Positions 1 through 6,547 of a stretch of DNA of 6,917 nt are shown one piece after another; within the stretch, counting starts at the first letter, position 1, and each line of letters begins with the position of its first letter. This stretch comes from Gemmatimonas sp. UBA2094 (GTDB lineage: Bacteria; Gemmatimonadota; Gemmatimonadetes; Gemmatimonadales; Gemmatimonadaceae). The translations under genes and the position numbers were made by a program. The DNA is taken from positions 8,454-15,370 of the forward strand of contig DCZC01000156.1 of NCBI GenBank assembly GCA_002331565.1, read 5' to 3'. The notes below the pieces were generated by a model, which worked only from the letters and a program-made list of their open reading frames with translations, made no database searches and was not told the origin of the DNA.

Positions 1-1030
1 TCCGTTCGTACCGCTTCAGCGCCTTCTGCCCCACCTCGGCGCCGTAGATATTGCCCGCCGCATCAACGGCTACGCCTTCGGCGCTGCTGGTGCTGGCGGG
101 CTTTGCTTCGGGGTCCGGAATGAACGCCGTCACCTCGCCGGTCTTCGCGCTGCCGATACGGATGCCGCGCGTCCAGGCGCCGTGCGGCGGATTCACCGAG
201 CCACTTTCGGAATCGGCCACGTAGAGGTTGTCGCTCTTGTCGATCCAGATGCCACTGGGGCGGCTGAACTGATACCACGTGTCGAGGATGTTGAAGTCCT
301 TGTCCACGATGAGAATGCGGTCATTGCCGCGGTCGCCGATGAAGAGGCGGCCCTTGCTGTCGAACGCGAGGGCATGCGGCTGATCGAGTTGCCCGACACC
401 CTTGCCCCACGTGCCCCAGGACTTCTTGAGCCCGCCGCGCTTGTCGAACACGAGCACGCGCGCGTTCGAGCCGGTGCGCGACGAATGCCCCTCGGCCACG
501 TAGATGTCGCCGTTGCTCGCCGTGACGATGGCGTTGGGCTGCCAGAAGAACGCCGAGTCGCGACCGCCGCCTGGTGCGCCGAGCGAGAGCAGATGCGTGC
601 CGGTGGGGCTGAACTTGTGGATCTGATGCCCCTTGCCGGCGGGTGCCTGCGTGGCACCGAGCGTGCACGCGCAGTCCACCACCCAGATGTTGCCGTCGCG
701 GTCCACGTGAATGCCGTGTGGCGACAGGATCATGCCGGCACCGAAGCTGGCCACGAGCTTGCCGGTCGGGTCGAACTTGAGCACCGGCGCCAGTTGGGAG
801 CCGGCGCAGTTGTTCACACTGCACCGTTCGGCGACCCAGACGTGCTTGCCATCCTTGTCGATGGCGACCGCGCTGGTGGAGCCCCACGTGCGGCCGTTGG
901 GGAGCTTGGCCCACCCCTCTACGGTCGTGTAGGGATTGGGCTTGTCGTTGACCGCGGGCATCGTAGGCGAAGACTGCGCCGCAAGGAGAGCCGGAGCGGC
1001 GAAGGCCGCAAGGAAGAGAGGAGTGCGCAT
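1..1030 (-). CDS. Secreted six-bladed NHL beta-propeller, PAL-like (3' end outside window)
   Basis: The frame is open from an ATG at 1030 to the left edge, 343 codons, so the C-terminus is missing. Residues 1-18 form a signal peptide (Arg2, then an Ala/Leu-rich core, cut near LLAAQ). Six blade-like repeats follow at about 53-68, 104-119, 164-180, 218-240, 258-273 and 317-332, with the NHL pattern P-x-[GA]-[IVL]-x-[VIF]-D-x-x-G-x-[IL]-[YWF]-[VI]-[AV]-D. The order of blades and motifs (SPHGIHVD, QPHALAFD, GDRGNDRI) resembles peptidyl-alpha-hydroxyglycine alpha-amidating lyase, which cleaves hydroxyglycine peptides to amide plus glyoxylate; enzymatic activity here is unproven because two catalytic positions differ (see findings). 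Cysteines 70, 75, 120 and 122 cluster between blades 1 and 2 and could form disulfides outside the cytoplasm. An in-frame ATG at 1048 is an alternative start; neither has a clear ribosome site. The gene lies 90 bp downstream of frcA on the same strand and may be co-transcribed or have its own promoter. Confidence 0.9.
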   Translation of the reverse strand, partial: MRTPLFLAAFAAPALLAAQSSPTMPAVNDKPNPYTTVEGWAKLPNGRTWGSTSAVAIDKDGKHVWVAERCSVNNCAGSQLAPVLKFDPTGKLVASFGAGMILSPHGIHVDRDGNIWVVDCACTLGATQAPAGKGHQIHKFSPTGTHLLSLGAPGGGRDSAFFWQPNAIVTASNGDIYVAEGHSSRTGSNARVLVFDKRGGLKKSWGTWGKGVGQLDQPHALAFDSKGRLFIGDRGNDRILIVDKDFNILDTWYQFSRPSGIWIDKSDNLYVADSESGSVNPPHGAWTRGIRIGSAKTGEVTAFIPDPEAKPASTSSAEGVAVDAAGNIYGAEVGQKALKRYER

Positions 1031-1076
1031 GAGGGGAAAGTGCACCATGTGACGGGGGGACCGCAAACGGGGGGAT

Positions 1077-1090
1077 GGCAGACGTCTGCC
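1077..1090. promoter_or_regulatory. 14-bp perfect palindrome upstream of the propeller gene
   Basis: GGCAGACGTCTGCC reads identically on both strands. It lies in the 90 bp between the frcA stop and the propeller ATG, 47-60 bp upstream of that ATG. There is no T-run after it in either direction, so it is not a standard intrinsic terminator. A dimeric regulator's operator, or a short RNA hairpin (5-bp stem, ACGT loop), are both possible. No known regulator was matched. Confidence 0.35.
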
Positions 1091-1120
1091 GCCTGCTGGT
1101 GGTCGCCCAAACACCGACTC

Positions 1121-1915
1121 TCACCCCCCTCCCGCCACCGCCCCCGTCATCACCCCCACCGCATCACTCATGCTGATCGATGTCTTCTCCACCAGCGCCA
1201 CGCGCTTGCCCAGCCGCTGGATGTGGATGCGGTCGGCAAGATCGAAGACGTGCGGCATGTTGTGGCTGATCAGCACCACCGAGAGGCCGCGGTCGCGTAC
1301 GCGACGGATGAGGTCCAGCACCATGCCGCTCTCGCGCACACCAAGTGCCGCCGTGGGCTCGTCGAGCATCACCACGTGTCTCGCGAATGCGGCACTGCGC
1401 GCCACGGCGATGCCCTGCCGCTGCCCGCCCGAGAGTGTTTCCACGGCTTGGGTGATGGCGCGGATGTTCACGCCGAGCGCTGCGAGCGCGTCGGCTGCTT
1501 CGCGCTGCATGCGCGGGCGGTCGAGCCGGCGGAACACCGTACCCGCGATGCCCGGGCTCCGCACTTCGCGCCCGAGGAACAGGTTGTCGGCGATGCTCAT
1601 CGCGGGCGCGAGCGCGAGGTCCTGATACACCGTTTCGATGCCCGCCGCACGCGCATCGGCCGGCGAACGGAAGTGGATCGGCCGGCCGTCGACGCGGATC
1701 TCGCCTGTATCGGGGATCAGCGCGCCCGCCAGCGCCTTGATGAGCGACGACTTGCCGGCGCCGTTGTCGCCAATAACGGCAAGAATCTCACCGGCGCGCA
1801 CCTCGAAGTCGGCCCCGTCGAGTGCCACTACTTGTCCGTACTGTTTGCGGAGCCCGCGGGCCTGCAGTACGACGGGCGTATCGGTCGTGAGCGTCATGCG
1901 TTGCGCGTCATGCAT
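1121..1915 (-). CDS. frcA: Sugar ABC transporter ATP-binding protein, FrcA-like
   Basis: A 264-residue ATPase that powers sugar import at the cytoplasmic face of the inner membrane. Visible motifs are the Walker A GDNGAGKS at 49-56, Q-loop Gln98, ABC signature LSGGQ at 161-165, Walker B VVMLDEP at 181-187 and the H-loop His218 in LISHNMPHVF. It has one nucleotide-binding domain, unlike the tandem ~500-residue RbsA/XylG/MglA ATPases of the same importer class. From memory the sequence follows rhizobial FrcA closely, for example the IETVYQ-LAL-PA-SIADN stretch, the DRP region near 132, ITQAVETLSGGQRQG-AVAR and the C-terminal SMSDAV-MTGA. The start codon at 1915 overlaps the frcC stop by 8 nt, so translation is probably coupled. 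Met7 (ATG at 1897) is a credible alternative start, since family members usually begin near there. Fructose is the likely substrate by homology, but ribose, mannose or another monosaccharide cannot be excluded. Confidence 0.95.
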   Translation of the reverse strand: MHDAQRMTLTTDTPVVLQARGLRKQYGQVVALDGADFEVRAGEILAVIGDNGAGKSSLIKALAGALIPDTGEIRVDGRPIHFRSPADARAAGIETVYQDLALAPAMSIADNLFLGREVRSPGIAGTVFRRLDRPRMQREAADALAALGVNIRAITQAVETLSGGQRQGIAVARSAAFARHVVMLDEPTAALGVRESGMVLDLIRRVRDRGLSVVLISHNMPHVFDLADRIHIQRLGKRVALVEKTSISMSDAVGVMTGAVAGGG

Positions 1916-2849
1916 GGCGTCTCGACCACTGGTCGGTGGCCACGGCGAGAATCACCAGCGCACCAGTCACCAGGATCTGATACACCGATGACATGCCCAT
2001 GAGCGTGAGCCCATTGCGGAATACGCCGACGATGAGTGCACCGACTAAGGATCCGAGAATCACGCCGCGGCCACCGAAGAGGCTCGTGCCACCGAGGACC
2101 ACGGCAGTCACCGTGTCGAGATTTTCCGTCTGACCAGCCTGCGGGTCACCTACCCCCGTGCGCGCCACCGCGAGCAGCGACGCCACCCCGTACAGCGCGC
2201 CGGCCATCGTGTACACCACGAGCAACAGGCGCTCCGTATCGATGCCGGAGAGCCGCGACGCCTCGCGGTTGTTGCCCACCGCGTACACATGGCGCCCACC
2301 GGCCGTCTCGCGCAGCAACCACCAGGCGAGGCTGTAGAGCAGCAGCATCACCACCGTCCCGTAGGCGATGCGTGTGCCGAACAGCGGCACGGTGGTGCCG
2401 AGCGTCGTGAACAGTTGGGGCAGGTCGGTAACGGTCTGCGAGCTCGAGACGATTTGCGTGAGCGCGAACGCTATGTTCATGGTGCCGAGCGTCACGATGA
2501 ACGGCGGGAGCTTCACGCGGGTCACGAGCCACCCGTTCAGGAAGCCGGCGAACGTGGTGGCGCCGATGCCGGCGGCGATGGCGACGGGGGCGGACATCCC
2601 CGCCTTCCCGGCAAGCAGCGTCATGGTGACGCCACCCAACGCCATCAACATACCGCACGACAGATCGATGCCGGCGGTGAGAATTACCAGCGTCTGACCG
2701 ATGGCCAGCACCCCCACCACCATGACCTGCTGCGTGATGAGCGAGACATTGCCGAGCGTGAGGAAGCGGGGCGACTGCGCGGAGAAGAAGAGGCAGGCGA
2801 CGACGAGGGCGAGCACCGGCCCCAGCGATGCCAGCCGCCGCAGCGTCAC
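1908..2849 (-). CDS. frcC: Sugar ABC transporter permease, FrcC-like
   Basis: A 313-residue inner-membrane permease of the RbsC-type family (BPD_transp_2), expected to form a homodimer with two FrcA subunits. The chain is almost wholly hydrophobic with about 8-10 helices. Family signatures visible are GIDLSCG at 60-66, AGFLNGWLVT at 101-110, PPFIVTLGT at 115-123, the GNNREASRLSGI loop at 192-203 that contacts the ATPase region, and DTVTAVVLGGTSLFGGRG at 245-262. The start is GTG at 2849; its GTGA overlaps the TGA of frcB, a standard arrangement for translational coupling, and no upstream start fits better. The usual GIDLSVG motif has Cys65 in place of Val, a mild variation. Length is normal for the family (about 310-360), near the short end. 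Confidence 0.94.
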   Translation of the reverse strand: MTLRRLASLGPVLALVVACLFFSAQSPRFLTLGNVSLITQQVMVVGVLAIGQTLVILTAGIDLSCGMLMALGGVTMTLLAGKAGMSAPVAIAAGIGATTFAGFLNGWLVTRVKLPPFIVTLGTMNIAFALTQIVSSSQTVTDLPQLFTTLGTTVPLFGTRIAYGTVVMLLLYSLAWWLLRETAGGRHVYAVGNNREASRLSGIDTERLLLVVYTMAGALYGVASLLAVARTGVGDPQAGQTENLDTVTAVVLGGTSLFGGRGVILGSLVGALIVGVFRNGLTLMGMSSVYQILVTGALVILAVATDQWSRRHA

Positions 2850-3886
2850 TTCGTGCCCCAGCAGCGCGCTGCGCCTTCGGCCGGCGTGAGACTCTCCACG
2901 CCGTCGCGCTTGTCACCCGCCACCAGCGCCACGCCAGTATCGGTGAAGCCGCTCGGCTTCTTGCCGCTGCGGAGGAACTCCACTCCGGCCGTCACACCCA
3001 GTTCGGCCATGCGCACCGGATACTGCTGCGCCGTGGCGGCGAAGTGGCCGGCGGCCACGTCGTCCACGCCACGACACCCCCCGTCCACCGTCACGATGAA
3101 CACATCCCTGTCGCGCCCCGCCTTCACGAGGGCGTTGTAGGCGCCGGCCGCGCTGGGCTCGTTGATGGCATACACCACGTTCACCGCCGGCGCCGACTGC
3201 AGGCAATTCTCCATGACGGTCTGCGCCTTCGCCTGATCACCGATGCTGTCGCCCGAGCACACGATATCGGATGGCGCGGCGTTCTGGTTGCTCTCCCGCG
3301 GATTCGACGCGAGTCCGAGACCCGTGAGAAAGCCGTTGTGCCGCTGCGCGCCGGTGGGATGCCCGGGGAGCAGGTCAATGGTGACGATCTTCGGCGGCGT
3401 GTTGCCGAGTCGCGCCCGCGCGTACGCGCCAATGAGTTCTCCGGCGCGGTAGTTGTCGGTGCCGAAGAATCCATCCGTCGCGTCGACCGGGTCGGTCGGA
3501 CTGTCGAGCGCGATCACGAGGATGCCATCGTTCCGCAGCTTCGTGATCGTGGGCACGATCGCTTTCGCGTCGCTTGGCGAAATGAGAATCACGCGGGCGC
3601 CGGCGGCGACCTGATTCTCGATAGCCGCCACCTGACCGGCATTGTCGCTGTCCGAGCGGCCGGCACCTACCAGCAGCGTGACGGCCTGCGAGACGGCGGC
3701 CTGCTGCGCTCCATCCTTCATTTTGACGAAAAACGGATTGGTTTCGGTTTTCGTGACGAGGCCGATGATGGCGCCGTCGCCGCCGGCCCGGGAGCAGGCC
3801 GCCACGGCGAGCAGCGTGAGAACGCGTACTCCGAGGGTCGTGAGTCGGCCGCGTTGGCGTACAGGCATGGGGAGCGGGCGTGTCAT
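2846..3886 (-). CDS. frcB: Sugar-binding lipoprotein of ABC importer, FrcB-like
   Basis: A 346-residue type 1 periplasmic binding protein (Peripla_BP_4 class) that captures the sugar and delivers it to the permease. The N-terminus has basic residues, a hydrophobic stretch and a lipobox ending VAAC at Cys31, so the mature protein should be lipid-anchored rather than free. Ligand-site and family segments that match rhizobial FrcB from memory are TKTETNPFFVKM at 45-56, SPSDAKAIVP at 103-112, ALDSPTDPVDATD at 126-138, TDNYRAGELIG at 143-153, YAINEPSAAGAYNAL at 239-253, IVTVDGGCRGV at 264-274 and ATAQQYP at 284-290, and it ends ARCWGTK. It heads the operon and its TGA overlaps the frcC GTG. Start choice is uncertain: ATG at 3886 or Met7 (ATG at 3868), the latter giving a shorter signal with the lipid Cys at residue 25. 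Neither start has a purine-rich ribosome site. Confidence 0.94.
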   Translation of the reverse strand: MTRPLPMPVRQRGRLTTLGVRVLTLLAVAACSRAGGDGAIIGLVTKTETNPFFVKMKDGAQQAAVSQAVTLLVGAGRSDSDNAGQVAAIENQVAAGARVILISPSDAKAIVPTITKLRNDGILVIALDSPTDPVDATDGFFGTDNYRAGELIGAYARARLGNTPPKIVTIDLLPGHPTGAQRHNGFLTGLGLASNPRESNQNAAPSDIVCSGDSIGDQAKAQTVMENCLQSAPAVNVVYAINEPSAAGAYNALVKAGRDRDVFIVTVDGGCRGVDDVAAGHFAATAQQYPVRMAELGVTAGVEFLRSGKKPSGFTDTGVALVAGDKRDGVESLTPAEGAARCWGTK

Positions 3887-4068
3887 GCGTGGGGTGGGAC
3901 GTGCGGATAAACGCGTGGTACGGTATTCGCCGCACCGGCTGCGCGGAAATCAGCAGGATGGACACGCCTCGGGCAAGCGGGGGCGGGGTGCCGGCATTCC
4001 GCACGGCGAAAACGGCGCCGGGCGTCGCGGAATGTTGCGGTCTGCGGCGCGACGCAGCAGGCTTGGGC
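3887..4068. other. Divergent intergenic region between frcB and the MATE gene
   Basis: This spacer must carry the promoters for both divergent blocks, but no convincing -35/-10 pair is visible on either strand. The most AT-rich part is around 3905-3930 (ATAAAC, GGTATTCG). It contains an 8-bp inverted repeat, CATTCCGC at 3995-4002 and GCGGAATG at 4027-4034, and a second short one, CTGCG/CGCAG at 4042-4046 and 4053-4057, directly before the MATE start. The MATE frame stays open upstream through this region (possible ATGs at 3880 and 3958), but the resulting sequence is not family-like and is treated as non-coding. Confidence 0.5.
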
Positions 4069-5415
4069 ATGCGCGACCTTACAAGCGGTTCGATCCCCCG
4101 CCATCTGATCCGTCTGGCCATGCCGATGGCCTTCGGCATGATCTTCCAGACGATGTACTATCTGGTCGATTTGTGGTTCGTCACGCGACTGGGCGACGCC
4201 GCAGTGGCCGGCGTGAGCTCGGCTGGCAATGTCCAGTTCATCGTCATGTCGCTCACGCAGGTGCTGGGCGTCGGCACCATGCCACTCATCGCCAATGCCG
4301 TCGGGCGCAAGGATCGCGACGACGCCAACCTTGTGTTCAATCAGAGCGTTGTTTGGGCCTTCGTGTGCGCCATCATCACGCTCATCGGCGGATTCCTGCT
4401 CGCCGGTCCGTACATGCGTGCCGTGGGTGCCGATGCCGCCACCCGCGAGGCCGGGCTGTCGTATCTGCGCTGGTACCTGCCTGGGCTCGGACTGCAGTTC
4501 GCGCTGGTGTCCATGGGTTCGGCGTTGCGCGGCACCGGCATCGTGAAGCCCACGATGCTCGTGCAAATCGTAACGGTCGTGATGAACATCATTCTTGCCC
4601 CCATCCTCATCGCTGGCTGGGGTACGGGCCGTCCGCTTGGTGCTGCGGGTGCGGGACTGGCGAGCTCCATCGCCATCGCCGTGGCCGTGATCATGATGCT
4701 CGTGTATTTCGTGCGCCTCGAGCACTACGTGAGCTTTCGGCGCGACCTGCTCACGGCGCGATGGGATGTGTTGGCGCGCATGCTCAAGCTCGGCCTGCCG
4801 CCCGGGGCGGAGTTCGCCCTGATGTTTCTCTTCACGGCCGTGATCTATTACGTGATTCGGGACTTCGGGGCGGCAGCGCAAGCCGGCTACGGCATCGGGT
4901 CACGCGTGATGCAGAGCATCTTCCTGCCAGCGATGGCCATCGCGTTTTCTGCGGCCCCGTTGGCTGGCCAGAACATGGGCGCAGGCAAGAGTGAGCGGGT
5001 ACGTGAGACCTTCCGCTGGGCCGCGATCATCGGTAGTGCGCTCATGGTCACGATCACGCTGCTCTGTCAGATTCGCCCCGCGCTGTTCGTGCGGGGGTTC
5101 ACCGAGGAGGCTGAGGTGCTGGCCGTCGCGGTCGAATTCCTGCGCACGATCTCGTGGAATTTCGTCGCCTCGGGGCTGATTTTCACCTGCAGCGGCATGT
5201 TTCAGGCGCTGGGCAATACCGTGCCGTCGCTCGTCAGCAGTGCATCGCGGCTCCTCACCTTTGCGGTGCCCGCGTTGCTCCTCTCCCAACGTCCGGGCTT
5301 TCAGTTGCGTCATGTGTGGGTGCTATCCGTGGTCACCATGACGATGCAGGCCGGCTTCACGCTGTGGTTGCTCAACGGCGAGATGCGGCGTCGCACGCAG
5401 GTTGCCGTGGTGTGA
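4069..5415 (+). CDS. MATE-family multidrug/cation antiporter
   Basis: A 448-residue inner-membrane transporter of the multidrug and toxic compound extrusion family, which exports cationic or amphipathic compounds in exchange for Na+ or H+. About 12 helices are visible in two halves. Family hallmarks are the start DLTSGSIPRHLIRLAMP (residues 3-19), MYYLVDLWFVTRLG at 29-42, the first-half loop ending NAVGRKDRDDA at 76-86, GSALRGTG at 150-157, and the second-half block GYGIGSRV...AMAIAFSAAPLAGQNMGAGKSER spanning 273-310. ATG 4069 was chosen because family members begin just before the D-L-T-x-G-x-I motif and the total length is then normal; a weak AGCAGG lies about 9 nt upstream. Upstream in-frame ATGs at 3880 and 3958 would add a non-conserved tail. 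Substrate cannot be read from the sequence. A gene for a regulator is not adjacent. The downstream membrane protein follows after 50 bp, so co-transcription is likely. Confidence 0.93.
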   Translation: MRDLTSGSIPRHLIRLAMPMAFGMIFQTMYYLVDLWFVTRLGDAAVAGVSSAGNVQFIVMSLTQVLGVGTMPLIANAVGRKDRDDANLVFNQSVVWAFVCAIITLIGGFLLAGPYMRAVGADAATREAGLSYLRWYLPGLGLQFALVSMGSALRGTGIVKPTMLVQIVTVVMNIILAPILIAGWGTGRPLGAAGAGLASSIAIAVAVIMMLVYFVRLEHYVSFRRDLLTARWDVLARMLKLGLPPGAEFALMFLFTAVIYYVIRDFGAAAQAGYGIGSRVMQSIFLPAMAIAFSAAPLAGQNMGAGKSERVRETFRWAAIIGSALMVTITLLCQIRPALFVRGFTEEAEVLAVAVEFLRTISWNFVASGLIFTCSGMFQALGNTVPSLVSSASRLLTFAVPALLLSQRPGFQLRHVWVLSVVTMTMQAGFTLWLLNGEMRRRTQVAVV

Positions 5416-5465
5416 ACCCAACCGCAGGCAGCGCACACTCCCCCTTCCGCCCACCCGCTCGATCC

Positions 5466-5873
5466 ATGACTCGTAGTATCGTCGCGGTGATGACCGGATT
5501 CACCTTCATCGCCGCGCTCAGCTTCGGCACCGACTTCGCCATCCGGGCAGCGATGCCGGCGCTGTTCGAGGTCAATGGACGTACGGACAGCGTCGCGGTG
5601 TTGCTCCTCACGATCGGTTACGTCGGTCTGTATGCCACGCTTGGCTGCTACCTCGCTGCGCGCATGGCGCCGCAGCAGCCCATGCGCCACGCGCTCGTCC
5701 TGGGCAGCCTCGGGCTGCTGTTCAACGCGGCCGGCTCGTATGCGGGCTGGAGCACCGCGCCGGCCTGGTATCACGTGGTCTCGCTCGTCCTGGTTATGTT
5801 TTGGGCATGGCTAGGCGGACGCATGCGGGAACAGGAGCTGACGATCGTCGCAGCACGGTCCGTGGCAGTGTGA
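5466..5873 (+). CDS. Small four-helix membrane protein, unknown function
   Basis: A 135-residue protein I do not recognise. Predicted membrane segments are at about 4-25, 43-65, 75-93 and 100-118, with short polar loops and a C-terminal tail GRMREQELTIVAAR. Charged residues (RMAPQQPMR between helices 2 and 3, GGRMRE after helix 4) place both the 2-3 loop and the C-terminus on the cytoplasmic side by the positive-inside rule. The ATG at 5466 is the first start giving this topology; upstream codons of the same open frame lie inside the MATE gene and are discarded. There is no purine-rich ribosome site. The gene starts 50 bp after the MATE stop and its TGA overlaps the GTG of the following lipoprotein, so the three genes probably form one transcript. 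The family resembles widespread uncharacterised small membrane proteins; no function is claimed. Confidence 0.8.
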   Translation: MTRSIVAVMTGFTFIAALSFGTDFAIRAAMPALFEVNGRTDSVAVLLLTIGYVGLYATLGCYLAARMAPQQPMRHALVLGSLGLLFNAAGSYAGWSTAPAWYHVVSLVLVMFWAWLGGRMREQELTIVAARSVAV

Positions 5874-6436
5874 ATAGGTCACCCAGGCCAGTGCGGTGCG
5901 CGCGCGTCCTCGCAGCCGCTGCAACCATGCTCGCGGCCGCTGCTTGCGGAAAGACGAAGAACGTCACCCCGGCCGACGTGGCGCTGCAGTTCTACGTGAC
6001 GCTCGAGCTGGGCGGCGTACGCGAAGTCCCGGAGCCGCGCGCGCTCGTGGCCATCGAGCCGTATCTCACTCCGGAGCTCGCAGGTGAACTCCGGGCCGCG
6101 CGGGTGCGCCGTGATGCGCCGCTGCCGCCCGGGAGCACCGACAAGCCCCCCTTCACCGACGGCAATCCGTTCAGCAGTCTGTTCGAGGGACACTCGACCT
6201 ATCGCCTGGGTGCCACGGCGATGCGCGGTGATTCGGCGTTGGTGACGGTGTCGTTCACCAATACCGAGCAGAAGCCCGCCGTGGAGTGGAAGGACACCCT
6301 GCTGTTGTTGCCCAGCGGCGCGGGGGCGTCAGGCACCTGGCGGGTGGCCGACATCCGCTACGGCAGCACGTGGGAGTTCGGATACCGCGGGTCGCTCCGC
6401 GCCGTGCTGCAGAGCGGACTGGGCACCGCGCGCTGA
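5870..6436 (+). CDS. Small lipoprotein, DUF3828-like, unknown function
   Basis: A 188-residue predicted lipoprotein. The N-terminus has Arg residues, an Ala/Leu-rich core and a lipobox ending AAAC at Cys26. The mature part begins with a helix-like segment (PADVALQFYVTLELGG, 34-49), then PYLTPELAGELRAAR at 64-78, a Pro-rich loop with NPFSSLFEG at 99-107, and beta-rich segments GDSALVTVSFTN (120-131), EWKDTLLLL (139-147) and GTWRVADIRYG (156-166). That order resembles DUF3828/YbjP-type and related lipid-anchored proteins, a tentative assignment. Start is GTG at 5870, whose GTGA overlaps the stop of the membrane protein gene. A second GTG at 5891 (preceded by AGG) would give a shorter signal with the lipid Cys at residue 19. 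The ATG inside the signal at 5927 is too late. The overlap implies that it is translated together with its membrane neighbour. Confidence 0.82.
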   Translation: MNRSPRPVRCARVLAAAATMLAAAACGKTKNVTPADVALQFYVTLELGGVREVPEPRALVAIEPYLTPELAGELRAARVRRDAPLPPGSTDKPPFTDGNPFSSLFEGHSTYRLGATAMRGDSALVTVSFTNTEQKPAVEWKDTLLLLPSGAGASGTWRVADIRYGSTWEFGYRGSLRAVLQSGLGTAR

Positions 6437-6547
6437 GCACGGGGCGCTCCGGCGTTCCGCTGCGGCGTTGCGCTCCTCGCACGAGATCGCGGCGCACGCC
6501 AAGTTACAAGGGTTCGCCTTCCGCGTTTTCCTCCCGCCCGCGCTTCC
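6437..6547. other. Intergenic gap before the peptidase gene
   Basis: 111 bp without a coding signal. It holds nested short repeats: GCGCTCC at 6444-6450 and 6470-6476, and CGGCGTT at 6450-6456 and 6463-6469. No stem followed by a T-run is present, so no intrinsic terminator is called. GTTACAAG around 6503-6510 is the only AT-richer stretch and could be part of a -10 region, but no matching -35 was found at normal spacing. Confidence 0.4.

Noticed and set aside
1061..1070. CCGCAAACGG as a second operator half next to the palindrome
   Set aside because: The arms are only 3 bp, which is expected by chance.
182..2002. Long plus-strand open frame of 606 codons antisense to the propeller and frcA genes
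   Set aside because: The opposite strand encodes clear families here. The translation is rich in Arg, His and Ala with no domain pattern, as expected of a shadow frame in GC-rich DNA.
2289..3910. Plus-strand open frames antisense to frcC and frcB
   Set aside because: Low-complexity Arg/His-rich translations opposite well-supported transporter genes; no start context or family pattern.
3880..4068. N-terminal extension of the MATE protein from ATG 3880 or 3958
   Set aside because: It would overlap the frcB start, adds a tail unlike the family, and the conserved MATE start motif begins right after ATG 4069.
3883..4881. Minus-strand open frame antisense to the MATE gene
   Set aside because: His/Arg/Glu-rich shadow translation; the plus strand carries clear MATE motifs.
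3642..4994. Plus-strand open frame of 450 codons overlapping frcB and the MATE gene in another frame
   Set aside because: It crosses the divergent promoter region and covers the MATE gene out of frame; the translation has no membrane helices or recognisable motif.
5154..5465. Upstream extension of the small membrane protein into the MATE gene
   Set aside because: The codons lie within MATE coding sequence in another frame, and the translation is not hydrophobic or family-like until ATG 5466.
6444..6476. Nested short repeats after the lipoprotein gene as a terminator
   Set aside because: They are direct repeats rather than a clean stem, and no T-run follows.
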